Shown: positions 49,662 to 59,281 of the stretch, in pieces
Layout of the letters: the number at the start of each line of letters is the position of its first letter
Position numbering within the stretch: position 1 is the first letter of the stretch
Origin: Sporomusa termitida
GTDB lineage: Bacteria > Bacillota > Negativicutes > Sporomusales > Sporomusaceae
Direction: 5' to 3'
NCBI RefSeq assembly: GCF_007641255.1
Contig: NZ_CP036259.1
Location: 5,024,501 to 5,088,500 of the forward strand
DNA: 64,000 nt
The notes under the pieces: model-generated
What the model was told of the DNA's origin: nothing
The model's database searches: none
The model's input: the letters and a program-made list of their open reading frames with translations, nothing else
Program-made: the position numbers and the translations under genes

Positions 49662-50345
49662 GTGGAGAGGCGATTGGTACCGATTAAATTAGACAGCTAT
49701 AAACCGCTGCGGGAAGTTGTGGCGGAAACGCTCAGAGAAGCGATTGTAAATGGCACGCTGAAGCCTGGCGAGCGCCTCATGGAGATTCAGCTGGCTGAAG
49801 AACTGGGGGTTAGCCGGACACCGGTCCGTGAAGCGATTAGAAAACTGGAACTGGAAGGGTTTGTGGTGATGATTCCCCGCCGGGGAACCTATGTGGCTGA
49901 TCTGTCAATCAAAGATATTAATGAAGTCTTTGAAATCCGGACAGCTCTTGATGTTTTGGCAGCCGGACTTGCCGTTGAACGCATTACCGAGGATGAACTT
50001 GAACAACTCGAACGTCTGCTGGTCGAGATTGGCGAGTTGATTGAAGAGGACGATGCCGACAAAATCGTAGAATCTGACAGCCAATTCCATGATATTTTAT
50101 ACAGGGCCAGCCGGAATGACCGGTTAGTGGGTATTATTAATAATCTTAGAGAGCAGTTTACCCGTTTTCGGTCAATCTCGATTCAGTATCCGGGCCGGAT
50201 GCAAAAATCAGTAGAAGAGCACCGCCGACTGGTGGAAGCGATTGCCAGCCGGGACACCGATCTGGCGCAGCAGCTGGCCCGCGAACATATGGAAAACTCA
50301 GAGCAGACACTGCTCCAGGATCTGAACGAACGCCGTCAGACTTAA
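49662..50345 (+). CDS. GntR/FadR family transcriptional regulator
   Basis: A 227-residue regulator. A winged-helix domain (about 10-75) contains LREAIVNGTLKPGERLMEIQLAEELGVSRTPVREAIRKLE, cited here as the GntR signature in parts (LKPGERL, GVSRTPVREA). An FCD ligand domain (about 80-215) follows with helix EVFEIRTALDVLAA and metal-type residues (Asp, His in DSQFHDILY and His near 190). It responds to a small carboxylate or metal. GTG 49662 with GGTGGAG 5 nt upstream is preferred to GTG 49656. It lies directly after ispE, where Bacillus has purR; here purR comes two genes later. Confidence 0.87.
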   Translation: MERRLVPIKLDSYKPLREVVAETLREAIVNGTLKPGERLMEIQLAEELGVSRTPVREAIRKLELEGFVVMIPRRGTYVADLSIKDINEVFEIRTALDVLAAGLAVERITEDELEQLERLLVEIGELIEEDDADKIVESDSQFHDILYRASRNDRLVGIINNLREQFTRFRSISIQYPGRMQKSVEEHRRLVEAIASRDTDLAQQLAREHMENSEQTLLQDLNERRQT

Positions 50346-50366
50346 ATCTCGAAAGGGTGTATTCAC

Positions 50367-51125
50367 ATGTATGATGCTATAATCCTAGCTGGTGGCGAAA
50401 ACAATGAGCACCTAAACCGTTATACATCCCAGCCTTATGAGGCGATGATTGATATTGCCGGTAAGCCAATGGTTGAACTTGTGGCCAGTGCTCTGGCGGC
50501 CAGTTCACAGGTATCCCGCATCTTTATTGCCGGTCCGGTTCGAGAACTGACCCAATGCTCCTTTCCGGACAAAGCAGTCATTGTGGCTGGCGGCCGGACG
50601 ATCATCGAAACCATCAGCTTAGGGATGAAAGCATTAGGACATGAAAACCTGACACTGGTAGTGACGGCCGATATTCCCTTGTTAACGCCAACGGCTGTCG
50701 AAGATTTTCTGTCACAGTGCGCCGGTATACAAGCCGATTTATATTATCCTATCGTTACCCGGCAGGACCATGAATACCGGTTTCCCGGGAATAAGCGTAC
50801 TTATGTGCGCTTACAGGAAGGGACTTTTACCGGGGGGAATATTTTCCTGGTCAATCCTAAAATAGTGGCACCGTGTATGACGGTGGCGGAAAGAATTATT
50901 GCTCATCGCAAGAACCCCTTTAAGTTATGCTGTTTGTTAGGCTGGACCTTTGTTGTGCAGTTTCTTTTCGGCAGGCTTAAACTAAAGCAAGTGGAAAAAA
51001 GGGTTGGCGATATTTTAGGGATCAAAGGTGCGGTTATTCGGTCGCAGTATGCCGAGCTTGGCATTGATGTGGACAAACCCAGCGATTTGGAATTAGTGCG
51101 CAGCTGTTTTATACAAAGTCTTTAA
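50367..51125 (+). CDS. Nucleotidyltransferase family protein (MobA-like)
   Basis: A 252-residue GT-A-fold nucleotidyltransferase. AIILAGGENNEHLNR (4-18) is the nucleotide loop, KPMVELV follows, and VVTADIPLLTP holds the metal Asp. It resembles MobA-like NTP transferases, yet the substrate is unknown. The C-terminal third has a slightly hydrophobic helix (CCLLGWTFVVQFLFG). The gene follows the GntR gene by 21 nt with GAAAGGGTG upstream, so it is co-transcribed with ispE. A terminator closes the operon. Confidence 0.8.
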   Translation: MYDAIILAGGENNEHLNRYTSQPYEAMIDIAGKPMVELVASALAASSQVSRIFIAGPVRELTQCSFPDKAVIVAGGRTIIETISLGMKALGHENLTLVVTADIPLLTPTAVEDFLSQCAGIQADLYYPIVTRQDHEYRFPGNKRTYVRLQEGTFTGGNIFLVNPKIVAPCMTVAERIIAHRKNPFKLCCLLGWTFVVQFLFGRLKLKQVEKRVGDILGIKGAVIRSQYAELGIDVDKPSDLELVRSCFIQSL

Positions 51126-51127
51126 AG

Positions 51128-51158
51128 ACGCGGATAATCCGCGTTTTTTGTTTTTTTT
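51128..51158 (+). terminator. Terminator after the nucleotidyltransferase gene
   Basis: ACGCGGA (51128-51134) pairs with TCCGCGT (51138-51144), followed by a long T-rich tract. Confidence 0.92.
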
Positions 51159-51258
51159 CGCTGCCGGGCAGGAATTGCCGCGTCTATAGAGAATGTGAAT
51201 AAAAAAATATATTTAGGAGAAAATATTCGGTATTTCCTTGATTGTGGAGGCAGTAAGA

Positions 51259-52077
51259 ATGAATAAAGTACGGAAAATGGAGCGGGTATCTGCATTAACC
51301 AAGCTGATTGCAGACAGGCCCCGGCATTTGTTTTCACTCAGTCAGTTTAGCGAGCTGTTTGGGGCCGCTAAATCAACAATCTGTGAAGATATTACCACCA
51401 TAAAGGAAACCCTGGGGCATTTTGGGCTGGGAACCATTGAGACAGTCGCGGGGGCAGCCGGCGGAATACGGTTTATTCCTGCAGTATCGCCCCAAGAGAC
51501 CGACAGGCTGCTGCAGGCACTGGCTCAGCGGCTGGCTGAACCTGACCGTATTATCCCCGGCGGTTTTTTGTATATGTCAGATTTACTGTTTACCCCGCAT
51601 CTAATGGTCAAAGTAGGCGAGATATTTATGGAACGTCTGGCCCATTTATCGCCCGATTATATCCTGACAGTTGAGACTAAGGGGATTCCGCTGGCCTTTA
51701 TGACCGCCCGGGCCTTTGACTTGCCGCTGATTACTGTGCGGCGCGGCAGCAAAGTAACTGAGGGCTCGGCAGTTAGTATCAACTATGTAACCGGATCGTA
51801 CAAACGCATTCAGTCCATGTCGCTGCCTAAACGGGCCCTGCCGGCCGGGGCCAAGGTACTGATTATCGATGATTTTATGAAAGCCGGCGGCACCGCCCGG
51901 GGCATGGTAGATCTGGCCCAGGAGGTAGGGGCTAAGGTGTGTGGTATCGGTGTACTTGTGGCCACCGCCGAGCCTGAGCCCAAATTAGTGGAAGACTATC
52001 TGGCCTTGCTTATTTTACATGATGTACATGAACATACTAAAGTAACAGATATCAGGCCGGTGCTTACGACCGGCTGA
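51259..52077 (+). CDS. purR: Pur operon repressor PurR
   Basis: A 272-residue PurR. A winged-helix N-terminal domain (about 1-75; LFSLSQFSELFGAAKSTICEDI) precedes a phosphoribosyltransferase-like domain, in which VLIIDDFMKAGGTARG (about 202-217) is the PRPP loop. In Bacillus it represses purine genes until PRPP rises. An upstream TTG frame start (51238) is rejected because GGAGG lies 8 nt before ATG 51259. It stands before the dehydratase, glmU and prs genes, as in Bacillus, where yabJ (ridA) and spoVG come between. Confidence 0.93.
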   Translation: MNKVRKMERVSALTKLIADRPRHLFSLSQFSELFGAAKSTICEDITTIKETLGHFGLGTIETVAGAAGGIRFIPAVSPQETDRLLQALAQRLAEPDRIIPGGFLYMSDLLFTPHLMVKVGEIFMERLAHLSPDYILTVETKGIPLAFMTARAFDLPLITVRRGSKVTEGSAVSINYVTGSYKRIQSMSLPKRALPAGAKVLIIDDFMKAGGTARGMVDLAQEVGAKVCGIGVLVATAEPEPKLVEDYLALLILHDVHEHTKVTDIRPVLTTG

Positions 52078-52133
52078 TGTGATCTTACGGGCTGTAAGTG
52101 TAAGCCGATTATTCGTGTAAAGGGGGCAGACAG

Positions 52134-53354
52134 GTGTTTAATCCTATGACCGGTGTAACACTGTCAGATATTGAGCAAGCCAGGGAGGTGCTGGCTGGCG
52201 TTATTCATCATACTACTCTTGATCGCAGCAGTACTTTTAGTTCTCTGGCCAGCAGTGATGTTTATTTAAAATTAGAAAACCTGCAAAAAACCGGGTCTTT
52301 CAAGATCCGGGGTGCCTATAATAAAATTAAGAGCTTAACCCCGGAGGAAAAGCTGCGCGGGGTTATCGCCGCTTCGGCGGGCAATCATGCCCAAGGCGTC
52401 GCTTATGGTGCCAGGGCAGCCGGGATTAAAGCCACGATTGTCATGCCGGAGATTGCGCCTTTGGCAAAGATTACGGCTACCCGGGGCTATGGGGCTGAGG
52501 TTGTCCTAGCCGGAGGCGTCTATGATGAAGCCTATGCCAAAGCGATTGAACTTCAGGCCGAAACCGGCCAGACCTTTATTCATGCCTTTAACGATCATGC
52601 CGTTATTGCCGGGCAGGGGACCATTGGTCTGGAAATATTAGCGGATCTGGAAGATGTCGATGCCATTGTTGTGCCTATTGGCGGTGGTGGTTTGATTGCC
52701 GGTATTGCTGTGGCCGTGAAAGAATTGGCGCCGCATGTAAAAGTGTATGGCGTGCAGGCCCAGGGGGCACCGGCCATGTATATGTCCAAAAAGGCGCATG
52801 CCATTAAAACAACCAGGGACGCGGAAACCTTTGCTGATGGTATTGCTGTTAAAATTCCCGGGGACCTGACTTTTGCGCTGATCGAAAAATATGTGGATGA
52901 TATTTTTGTCATTGATGATGAAGCAATTGCCGGCACAATTCTGATGCTGTTGGAGCGGGCCAAACTGATGGTGGAAGGGGCCGGGGCCATTAGTCTTGCT
53001 GCTATTTTGCATGACCGGATTCCGGCCAAGGGCAAGCTTGTCAGTGTAATTTCCGGTGGGAATGTTGATGTTAATTTTATATCCCGGATTATTGAACGTG
53101 GTCTGGTGAAGGCCGGCCGGCGTGTGCGTCTTCAGACTGTTGTCGTAGACCGGCCGGGCAGTCTGCAGCGGCTGCTGGCTATTATTGCCCGGTTGCAGGC
53201 CAATGTTCTCTATGTTTCCCATGACCGGGTTGAACGGCATGTGCCGTTGGGCCAGGCTGTTGTCGAGATTGGGCTGGAGACAAGAGATGTTCTTCATACT
53301 GAACACATTATGGCATCCCTGCGTCGAGAGCAGTATAAGGTAGAGATTATTTAA
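52134..53354 (+). CDS. Threonine ammonia-lyase
   Basis: A 406-residue PLP enzyme (IlvA/TdcB type). The Schiff-base lysine is in KTGSFKIRGAYNK (about 55-67), SAGNHAQGVA binds the PLP side chain region, and GGGGLIAG the phosphate. A C-terminal ACT-like domain (about 330-406) gives possible allosteric control. It converts threonine to 2-oxobutyrate and ammonia. The order purR-dehydratase is interesting, since RidA, which clears the enamine product, normally lies here in Bacillus but is missing from the window. GTG 52134 has AAGGGGG 8 nt upstream. Confidence 0.9.
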   Translation: MFNPMTGVTLSDIEQAREVLAGVIHHTTLDRSSTFSSLASSDVYLKLENLQKTGSFKIRGAYNKIKSLTPEEKLRGVIAASAGNHAQGVAYGARAAGIKATIVMPEIAPLAKITATRGYGAEVVLAGGVYDEAYAKAIELQAETGQTFIHAFNDHAVIAGQGTIGLEILADLEDVDAIVVPIGGGGLIAGIAVAVKELAPHVKVYGVQAQGAPAMYMSKKAHAIKTTRDAETFADGIAVKIPGDLTFALIEKYVDDIFVIDDEAIAGTILMLLERAKLMVEGAGAISLAAILHDRIPAKGKLVSVISGGNVDVNFISRIIERGLVKAGRRVRLQTVVVDRPGSLQRLLAIIARLQANVLYVSHDRVERHVPLGQAVVEIGLETRDVLHTEHIMASLRREQYKVEII

Positions 53355-53488
53355 ACGTTCGTTTGGAGGCCAAAGCTGTTTTATTTGCATACCTTAAAGG
53401 AATATGATATTTTGTGTCGAAGGGATATTACTTGTTCCAGATTGAGCAATCCTGATCGTTAACAACCATCGGGAATGGAGGTATATAG

Positions 53489-54856
53489 ATGTCGAATTTG
53501 ATGACCATCATCCTGGCAGCTGGTAAAGGCACCCGTATGAAGTCGGCTTTGCCGAAGGTGTTGCACCAGGTTGGTGGTAAACCTATGGTTCAGCAGGTGC
53601 TTGATGCCGCCAAGTACGCCGGCGCCGTCAGGAATGTTGTTGTCATTGGTTTTGGTGCTCAGAGTGTAGCGGACGCACTGGCGGGCCAGGCAGAGTTTGC
53701 TGTGCAGGCAGAACAGCTTGGTACCGGGCATGCCGTGATGCAGGCCAGGCAGCAGCTGGCGGTATTTGATGGTACGGTGATGGTATTATGCGGTGATACG
53801 CCGCTTTTGACCGGAGCACTTTTGCAAAAGATGTATGACGAGCATTGCCGCGCGCAGGCTGTGGCGACTGTACTTACCGCAGTTATGCCTGATCCGGCCG
53901 GATATGGACGGGTAATCCGCAATCCGGCGGGCCAGGTTGTCAAAATTGTTGAACACAAGGACGCTAATCCGGCTGAACTGGCAGTAAACGAGGTTAATAC
54001 CGGTATCTATTGCTTCGCAGCCAAAGAATTGCTCAGCGCGCTTGACGGCCTGACCTGCAATAATGCCCAAGGCGAGTATTATCTCACTGATGTCATTGCC
54101 ATTTTAAACAGCAATCAGCATAAGGTATGGGCAGTGGCGGCCCCTGACTACCATGAGACCCTGGGCATAAACTCCCGGGCGCAGCTGGCTGAGGCCGAAG
54201 GAATAATCAGGCGCCGGCAGCTGGATTTGCTCATGGACAGTGGCGTCACGATTATGGACCCGGGCAGTACCTTTATTGACGCACAGGTTGAGATCGGTCC
54301 TGACAGTATTATTTACCCCTTTACATGGATAGAAGGCAATAGTAAAATCGGCGCTAACGCAGTGCTTGGCCCTAATAGCCGTATCGTGAATACGGTTATC
54401 GGCCCTCGTTCCACACTGCATTTTACGTATGCCCATGACTGTGTAATTGGTGAAGATGTAACTGTAGGGCCCTATGTCCATTTACGGCCGAACACGGAAA
54501 TAAAAAATGGCGCCAAAATCGGCAATTTTGTGGAAGTAAAGAATACAGTTGTTGGTGAGAAGAGTAAAATACCTCATCTTAGTTATATCGGCGACACCGA
54601 TATGGGGGCTGGTGTAAATATTGGATCAGGTACGATTACGGTTAATTATGATGGCAAGCATAAACACCGCACTACCATCGAAGATGAGGCTTTTATTGGC
54701 TGCAATACCAATCTGGTAGCTCCTGTTACTATTGGCCGTGGTTCTTATATAGCGGCCGGGTCAACGATTACCAAAAACGTTCCCCCTGGTTCTCTTGGAG
54801 TAGCGCGCTCACGCCAGAGTAATCTTGAGGGCTGGGCGGAAAAACAGCGGAGGTAA
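53489..54856 (+). CDS. glmU: Bifunctional UDP-GlcNAc pyrophosphorylase / GlcN-1-P acetyltransferase
   Basis: A 455-residue GlmU. The uridyltransferase domain has [11 protein letters not shown] (9-19), GTGHAVMQA and VLCGDTPLL. The left-handed beta helix (about 250-440) carries the hexapeptide repeats, with [22 protein letters not shown] and the catalytic His near 362. It makes UDP-GlcNAc for the cell wall. GGAGG lies upstream of the ATG. spoVG, which precedes glmU in Bacillus, is not found in the 134-bp gap. prs follows after 5 nt. Confidence 0.95.
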   Translation: MSNLMTIILAAGKGTRMKSALPKVLHQVGGKPMVQQVLDAAKYAGAVRNVVVIGFGAQSVADALAGQAEFAVQAEQLGTGHAVMQARQQLAVFDGTVMVLCGDTPLLTGALLQKMYDEHCRAQAVATVLTAVMPDPAGYGRVIRNPAGQVVKIVEHKDANPAELAVNEVNTGIYCFAAKELLSALDGLTCNNAQGEYYLTDVIAILNSNQHKVWAVAAPDYHETLGINSRAQLAEAEGIIRRRQLDLLMDSGVTIMDPGSTFIDAQVEIGPDSIIYPFTWIEGNSKIGANAVLGPNSRIVNTVIGPRSTLHFTYAHDCVIGEDVTVGPYVHLRPNTEIKNGAKIGNFVEVKNTVVGEKSKIPHLSYIGDTDMGAGVNIGSGTITVNYDGKHKHRTTIEDEAFIGCNTNLVAPVTIGRGSYIAAGSTITKNVPPGSLGVARSRQSNLEGWAEKQRR

Positions 54857-54861
54857 GAAAA

Positions 54862-55809
54862 GTGGAAGATACTAAACGGTTACGAATATTCAGCGGCAAC
54901 GCCAATCCAGCGTTAGCCCACGAAATTGCAGCTTATCTCGGGTTGACAGTAGGCGATGCTTTTGTCGGCAGGTTTAATAATGGTGAAATTCAGGTTATGA
55001 TTGATGAAAGTGTCCGCGGAACAGATGTCTTTATTGTTCAGCCGACAAGCTATCCGGTTAACGATAATATGATGGAAATGTTAATTATGATTGATGCTGT
55101 AAAACGTGCATCGGCCAGAAACATTACTGCAGTTATTCCTTATTATGCATATGCCCGCCAGGACAGAAAAACCCGCGGCCGGGAACCTATTTCCGCCAAA
55201 CTGATGGCTAATCTCTTAACGGTAGCAGGAGCTACCCGGGTAGTTACCATGGATCTCCATGCCGGTCAGATTCAGGGTTTCTTTGATATTCCTGTGGATA
55301 ACCTGCCAGGTGTACCTACCCTGGCTGAATATATTATGTCCTTGCAACTGGAAGACCTTGTTGTTGTTTCTCCCGATCTGGGCGGTGTTTCTAGGGCCCG
55401 GCTGTTTGCTGACCGTATGCATGCGCCGATTGCTATTATCGAAAAGCGCCGCCCGGCCCCGGGTGTAGCTGAGGTAATGAACCTGATTGGCAATGTCGAG
55501 GGAAAAACAGCTGTTATTGTCGATGATATCGTTGATACGGCCGGTTCACTGACGGAAGGGGCTAATGCCCTATCCCGCATGGGCGCCAAAGCGGTGTATG
55601 CCTGCTGTACTCACGCCGTGTTGAGCGACCCGGCGGTAGAGCGGATACAAAAGTCGAATATTACCGAACTTATTGTTACTAATACTATTCCCATGTCGGC
55701 AGCGAAAGCCAGTTCTAAGATTAAAGTACTGTCGGTTGCCCCGCTCCTGGGGGAGGCGATTATCCGGATCTTTGGTGAACTCTCTGTCAGCAAATTGTTT
55801 GACGATTAA
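54862..55809 (+). CDS. prs: Ribose-phosphate pyrophosphokinase
   Basis: A 315-residue PRPP synthetase. [10 protein letters not shown] begins it, the flexible loop is [18 protein letters not shown] (about 95-112), [16 protein letters not shown] binds metal, and [17 protein letters not shown] (about 217-233) is the PRPP signature. It makes PRPP from ribose-5-phosphate and ATP. The GTG start has GGAGGT 7 nt upstream and lies 5 nt after glmU, an operon seen in many Firmicutes. A strong hairpin stands downstream. Confidence 0.96.
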   Translation: MEDTKRLRIFSGNANPALAHEIAAYLGLTVGDAFVGRFNNGEIQVMIDESVRGTDVFIVQPTSYPVNDNMMEMLIMIDAVKRASARNITAVIPYYAYARQDRKTRGREPISAKLMANLLTVAGATRVVTMDLHAGQIQGFFDIPVDNLPGVPTLAEYIMSLQLEDLVVVSPDLGGVSRARLFADRMHAPIAIIEKRRPAPGVAEVMNLIGNVEGKTAVIVDDIVDTAGSLTEGANALSRMGAKAVYACCTHAVLSDPAVERIQKSNITELIVTNTIPMSAAKASSKIKVLSVAPLLGEAIIRIFGELSVSKLFDD

Positions 55810-55895
55810 AGTAATAGGGGGCAGCCCTACGCTATGAGCGCTTTAGATAAAGACAGTTTCGTTTTGGCGGATAAGATATAATGGAGGTCACTTAC

Positions 55896-55925
55896 ATAGG
55901 GCGCGACGACTCGCGCCCTATTTGT
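55896..55925 (+). terminator. Terminator after prs
   Basis: ATAGGGCGCGA (about 55897-55907) pairs with TCGCGCCCTAT (55911-55921), with TTTG behind. Flanking TTACA/TGTAA extends the stem. Confidence 0.8.
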
Positions 55926-55937
55926 AAGTAAGCGAAT

Positions 55938-56594
55938 ATGGACAATTATGCGATTACCCGGGCCCGGATTACGGATGTTCCCGCTATTGCCGGCCTGTTT
56001 ACGGAAAGTTTTATGGATAGTGTACTTCATCATTGCGGCGGGCGTCTGCCTAAACCCCAGGCGATGGAGGACGTATTCCGCCTGGTGTATACGGCAGAGC
56101 CGGAAGCGGCCCTGATTGCCAAAACGGACTCAGGGGAACTTATCGGCTACTGTTTTGCACCAGTCAGGTTAAACCGACTCTGGCTTCAGGCCATTACGGG
56201 CGGCCATCTTGCCAAATGGGCCTGGCGCTGGTTAACGGGTAAGTACGGTTTTGGCCTCCATCCTGTCAAAATAATTGTCTTAAACAAACTGGCATTTCTA
56301 CGCTCGGCTGCCGTTCCCGGGAAAGCTGCCAATGCCCGTATCTTATCTGTTGCTGTTGCTCCAACCGCACGCGGTTTGGGTGTGGCCAGCGCTTTAATGG
56401 CGGCAGCGGACGGTTACTTCCGGGAGAAGCAGGTAACGCGGGTACGGCTGGAAGTACGGCCGGATAACCGCCCGGCTATCCGGGTGTATGAGAAGTTAGG
56501 CTATTATCCTGAAGGGACAACCTATGACTCACAGGGACCCTGGTTGATCATGTTCAAAGATTTTTGTGAAACGGGGTTAAAGGCCAATGTTTGA
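55938..56594 (+). CDS. GNAT family N-acetyltransferase
   Basis: A 218-residue acetyltransferase. The acetyl-CoA motif A is ILSVAVAPTARGLGVASALM (about 134-153; R/Q-x-x-G-x-G/A as ARGLGVA), and RLEVRPDNRPAIRVYEKLGYYPEG is motif B. Residues 70-130 form an extended insertion. The substrate is unknown. No strong ribosome site precedes ATG 55938. It overlaps the polysaccharide deacetylase gene by 8 nt, and both lie between prs and pth, a place not used for these in Bacillus. Confidence 0.85.
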   Translation: MDNYAITRARITDVPAIAGLFTESFMDSVLHHCGGRLPKPQAMEDVFRLVYTAEPEAALIAKTDSGELIGYCFAPVRLNRLWLQAITGGHLAKWAWRWLTGKYGFGLHPVKIIVLNKLAFLRSAAVPGKAANARILSVAVAPTARGLGVASALMAAADGYFREKQVTRVRLEVRPDNRPAIRVYEKLGYYPEGTTYDSQGPWLIMFKDFCETGLKANV

Positions 56595-57405
56595 CATTAA
56601 ATTCCGGCTTATCAGCATGCTGGGGCTATTAACAACAGTAGTTATTATTAGTTTGGTTCTTGACTATTTCCGCGTGCTGTGCCGGCCGGTCCGTCTGGGG
56701 CTGGGAATCGCCATTCTTGGCATTACCGCCGGGTTTGTTCTTACCCTTAACGCCGTGCTGCCGGAAAACCGTTTTTACGGTCCCGTGTTTTCCGGGGTCC
56801 AGACAAGTGAAAAATTGGTGGCCCTTACCTTTGATGACGGGCCATGTCCGCCGTATACCGAACAAATTCTGGATATTTTGCAAGAACGGCAGATACCGGC
56901 CACCTTCTTTGTTCTGGGGTACAATGTTGCCCAATACCCGGATTTGACCAGGCGTATTGTCGCCGAGGGGCATCAGCTGGGGAACCACACCTATACCCAC
57001 GTGGATCTGCTCAAACTTAACCGGCGTGGTGTTATTGAGGAGATTGAGAAGACCAACCAGGCAATTGCCGCTGCCGTAGGCTATGCACCGCATGTTATGC
57101 GTCCGCCCCATGGTTTTCGCGATGCGGTTGTTATGGATATCATGGCTGAGTATCAGCTGAAGGTCGTAGAATGGTCTGTTGCCAGCCGCGACTGGCTAAA
57201 TCCGGGTACAGCAGTTATTGTGGACAGAACGCTGCGCAGAGTGAAAAACGGATCAATCATCCTGCTGCATGATGGTGACGGCATAGCCGGCAGGTTACCG
57301 CGCACGCAAACAGTAGAAGCTACCAGGCTGATTATTGACAGATTATTAGCCCAGGAGTACAGGTTTGTTACTGTTGATGAAATTCTTGAGAGTATGGAGG
57401 AGTAG
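56587..57405 (+). CDS. Polysaccharide deacetylase (NodB domain), membrane anchored
   Basis: A 272-residue protein. Two hydrophobic segments (about 9-25 and 38-57) anchor the N terminus. The NodB domain starts with LVALTFDDGP (metal Asp pair), GNHTYTHVDL gives the two metal His, and RPPHGFRD and LLHDGDG the remaining motifs. It removes acetyl groups from peptidoglycan or another surface glycan. The start overlaps the GNAT gene. pth starts 1 nt after the stop, so these form one transcript. Confidence 0.9.
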   Translation: MFDIKFRLISMLGLLTTVVIISLVLDYFRVLCRPVRLGLGIAILGITAGFVLTLNAVLPENRFYGPVFSGVQTSEKLVALTFDDGPCPPYTEQILDILQERQIPATFFVLGYNVAQYPDLTRRIVAEGHQLGNHTYTHVDLLKLNRRGVIEEIEKTNQAIAAAVGYAPHVMRPPHGFRDAVVMDIMAEYQLKVVEWSVASRDWLNPGTAVIVDRTLRRVKNGSIILLHDGDGIAGRLPRTQTVEATRLIIDRLLAQEYRFVTVDEILESMEE

Positions 57406-57406
57406 G

Positions 57407-57967
57407 GTGAAAATTATTGTCGGTCTGGGTAATCCCGGGCAGGAATATGGGGCTACCCGTCATAACATAGGTTTTAGGACTGTCGATAAATTAGCGGAAC
57501 AATGGTCAATCACCACGTGGCGTGAACGGTATAATGCCCTGGTGGCTGAATACCGGGGTGAGGAAACCGTGCTCCTGGTTAAGCCTCAGACCTACATGAA
57601 TCTGAGCGGCAGGGCACTCGCGCCGCTGGTTGCTTTCTATAAGGTGCAATATAATGATATTACTGTAATCTATGATGACCTTGATTTACCTGCCGGACGG
57701 CTGCGCCTCCGGCTAAAGGGCGGCTCAGGCGGCCACCGGGGTATTGAGTCAATACTGTATGAATTAGGCAATGATGATTTTACCCGGGTGCGGATTGGCA
57801 TTGGCCGGCCGCCGCAAGGCTGGGATACTGCCAGTTACGTCCTTGGCCGGTTTACCAGTGAGGAAGCACCGGTTATTAGTCAGGCCATTGACGAGGCTGC
57901 CGGTGCGGTAGAATGTATTTTGCAGGAAGGCTTTACTAAGGCCATGAATAAATTTAACAAAGGGTAA
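57407..57967 (+). CDS. pth: Peptidyl-tRNA hydrolase
   Basis: A 186-residue Pth. VGLGNPGQEYGATRHNIGF (about 5-23) includes the catalytic His, KPQTYMNLSG (about 63-72) and the YDDLDLP and GGSGGHRGIESI motifs follow. It releases peptides from stalled peptidyl-tRNA. An upstream frame start at 57365 is rejected because GGAGGAG lies just before GTG 57407. In Bacillus pth (spoVC) follows prs and ctc; here the GNAT and deacetylase genes come between. Confidence 0.95.
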   Translation: MKIIVGLGNPGQEYGATRHNIGFRTVDKLAEQWSITTWRERYNALVAEYRGEETVLLVKPQTYMNLSGRALAPLVAFYKVQYNDITVIYDDLDLPAGRLRLRLKGGSGGHRGIESILYELGNDDFTRVRIGIGRPPQGWDTASYVLGRFTSEEAPVISQAIDEAAGAVECILQEGFTKAMNKFNKG

Positions 57968-57968
57968 A

Positions 57969-59195
57969 ATGATGATTACAGCTCTGTATGCTGATAACAA
58001 CGGAGAGATATTTGACGCGCCCGGTTACCAGGCTGCTGCCCGTCTTGGTGCCGGCTTGCTGGCGCTGAAGCCGGAAGACCTGATCAGGCTGCCTGAGGGG
58101 GCTGAACTGATGTTTCTGCCTGGACGGGATTCGCTTTATCTTGCCGGTAGCACTTTTAAACAGATGAAAGGCTGCAAAGCGGTGGCGGCGATGCTGCCTG
58201 TAGGCTATACCCGTACCCTGTTGCCTGCTTACGCACGGCAGCAGGGGGCGCCTCAACTGCCCTTGTTCGGCTATACGGCGGCAGCGCTTTATCATGATGA
58301 AATCTATGTAGCGGCTGTAAAAACAGCAGATAATGAGAAATGGCATCCGTACCGGTATAATACCCCTGGCTTAAAAAAACGGGTTGCCCAAGTCAGGCGG
58401 GAGTTGCCTGGCAACCGCTTGGTAGAGCATTTAGCCAACTGTTCCCTGGTATGGCACTGCTGTACCGCGCAAAACCTGTTTTACCGTCGCTGGGAAGCCG
58501 GCATTCCTGTTTCTCCGGCTTGCAATGCTCATTGTCTGGGGTGTATTTCGCTGCAGCCCTCTGAATGTTGCCCTGCGCCCCAAAGCCGTATTTTATTTTC
58601 ACCGACACCGGCAGAGATAGCTGCTGTCGGACAGTATCACCTCGCGCATGCGCCGGCGGCAATCATTAGCTTTGGCCAAGGCTGTGAGGGGGAACCGTCA
58701 CTGGCTGCCGAATCTATTGCTGCCGCTATACAAAGCATCCGTAGTGCCACAACCCGCGGTCAGATCAATATAAATACCAATGCCGGGTATACCAGCGGTA
58801 TTAAAGCCATTGTTGATGCCGGCCTGGATAGTATGCGGGTCAGTATAATCAGTGCCCTGCCGGTGACCTATCAGGCGTATTATCAAGCTGGTTACAGCCT
58901 GGACCATGTGCGGCAATCGATTGCTTACGCCAAGCGGCGCGGAGTCTATGTAGCATTAAATATGCTGCTTTTTCCCGGGCTTAACGACCGGCCGGAGGAA
59001 GAGGCTGCCTGGCTTGATTTCCTGGGTGAAACCGGGGTGGATATGATCCAGCTCAGGAACCTCAATTTTGATCCGGACACTTTTCTGGCGTCTATGCCTG
59101 CAGGTGGTCTCCCGGGCGGTGTCCGCAATTTCCTTGGCAACATTACTAAAACATACCCGGCAATCAGACTGGGGAGCTTTACGGAGCGAATTTAG
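57969..59195 (+). CDS. Radical SAM protein of unknown function
   Basis: A 408-residue protein. An N-terminal region of about 170 residues without a clear family contains CCTAQNLFYRRW. The radical SAM motif is CNAHCLGC (CX3CX2C, about 185-192), with further Cys in LQPSECCPAP. The SAM region FGQGCEGEPSLA and INTNAGYTSG follow, and LRNLNFDPDTF ends it. The substrate is unknown. It is 1 nt behind pth, with AAAGGG before the ATG pair, so it is co-transcribed. A 26-nt perfect palindrome terminates it. Confidence 0.85.
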   Translation: MMITALYADNNGEIFDAPGYQAAARLGAGLLALKPEDLIRLPEGAELMFLPGRDSLYLAGSTFKQMKGCKAVAAMLPVGYTRTLLPAYARQQGAPQLPLFGYTAAALYHDEIYVAAVKTADNEKWHPYRYNTPGLKKRVAQVRRELPGNRLVEHLANCSLVWHCCTAQNLFYRRWEAGIPVSPACNAHCLGCISLQPSECCPAPQSRILFSPTPAEIAAVGQYHLAHAPAAIISFGQGCEGEPSLAAESIAAAIQSIRSATTRGQININTNAGYTSGIKAIVDAGLDSMRVSIISALPVTYQAYYQAGYSLDHVRQSIAYAKRRGVYVALNMLLFPGLNDRPEEEAAWLDFLGETGVDMIQLRNLNFDPDTFLASMPAGGLPGGVRNFLGNITKTYPAIRLGSFTERI

Positions 59196-59240
59196 GGAAG
59201 GCTGCGGTTTTTTTAGAAATTAAAACAATACAAGCATATA

Positions 59241-59280
59241 AGACGGCGCGGTATACCGCGCCGTCTTGTATGCGTTTTTT
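59241..59280 (+). terminator. Terminator after the radical SAM gene
   Basis: A perfect 26-nt palindrome (59241-59266), extended by CATAT/GTATG, and six T behind it. Confidence 0.92.
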
Positions 59281-59281
59281 G

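Noticed and set aside
52638-53390. Open frame of 250 codons on the minus strand opposite the threonine ammonia-lyase gene
   Set aside because: Shadow frame rich in Asn, His and Gln, without a ribosome site; the plus-strand gene is certain.
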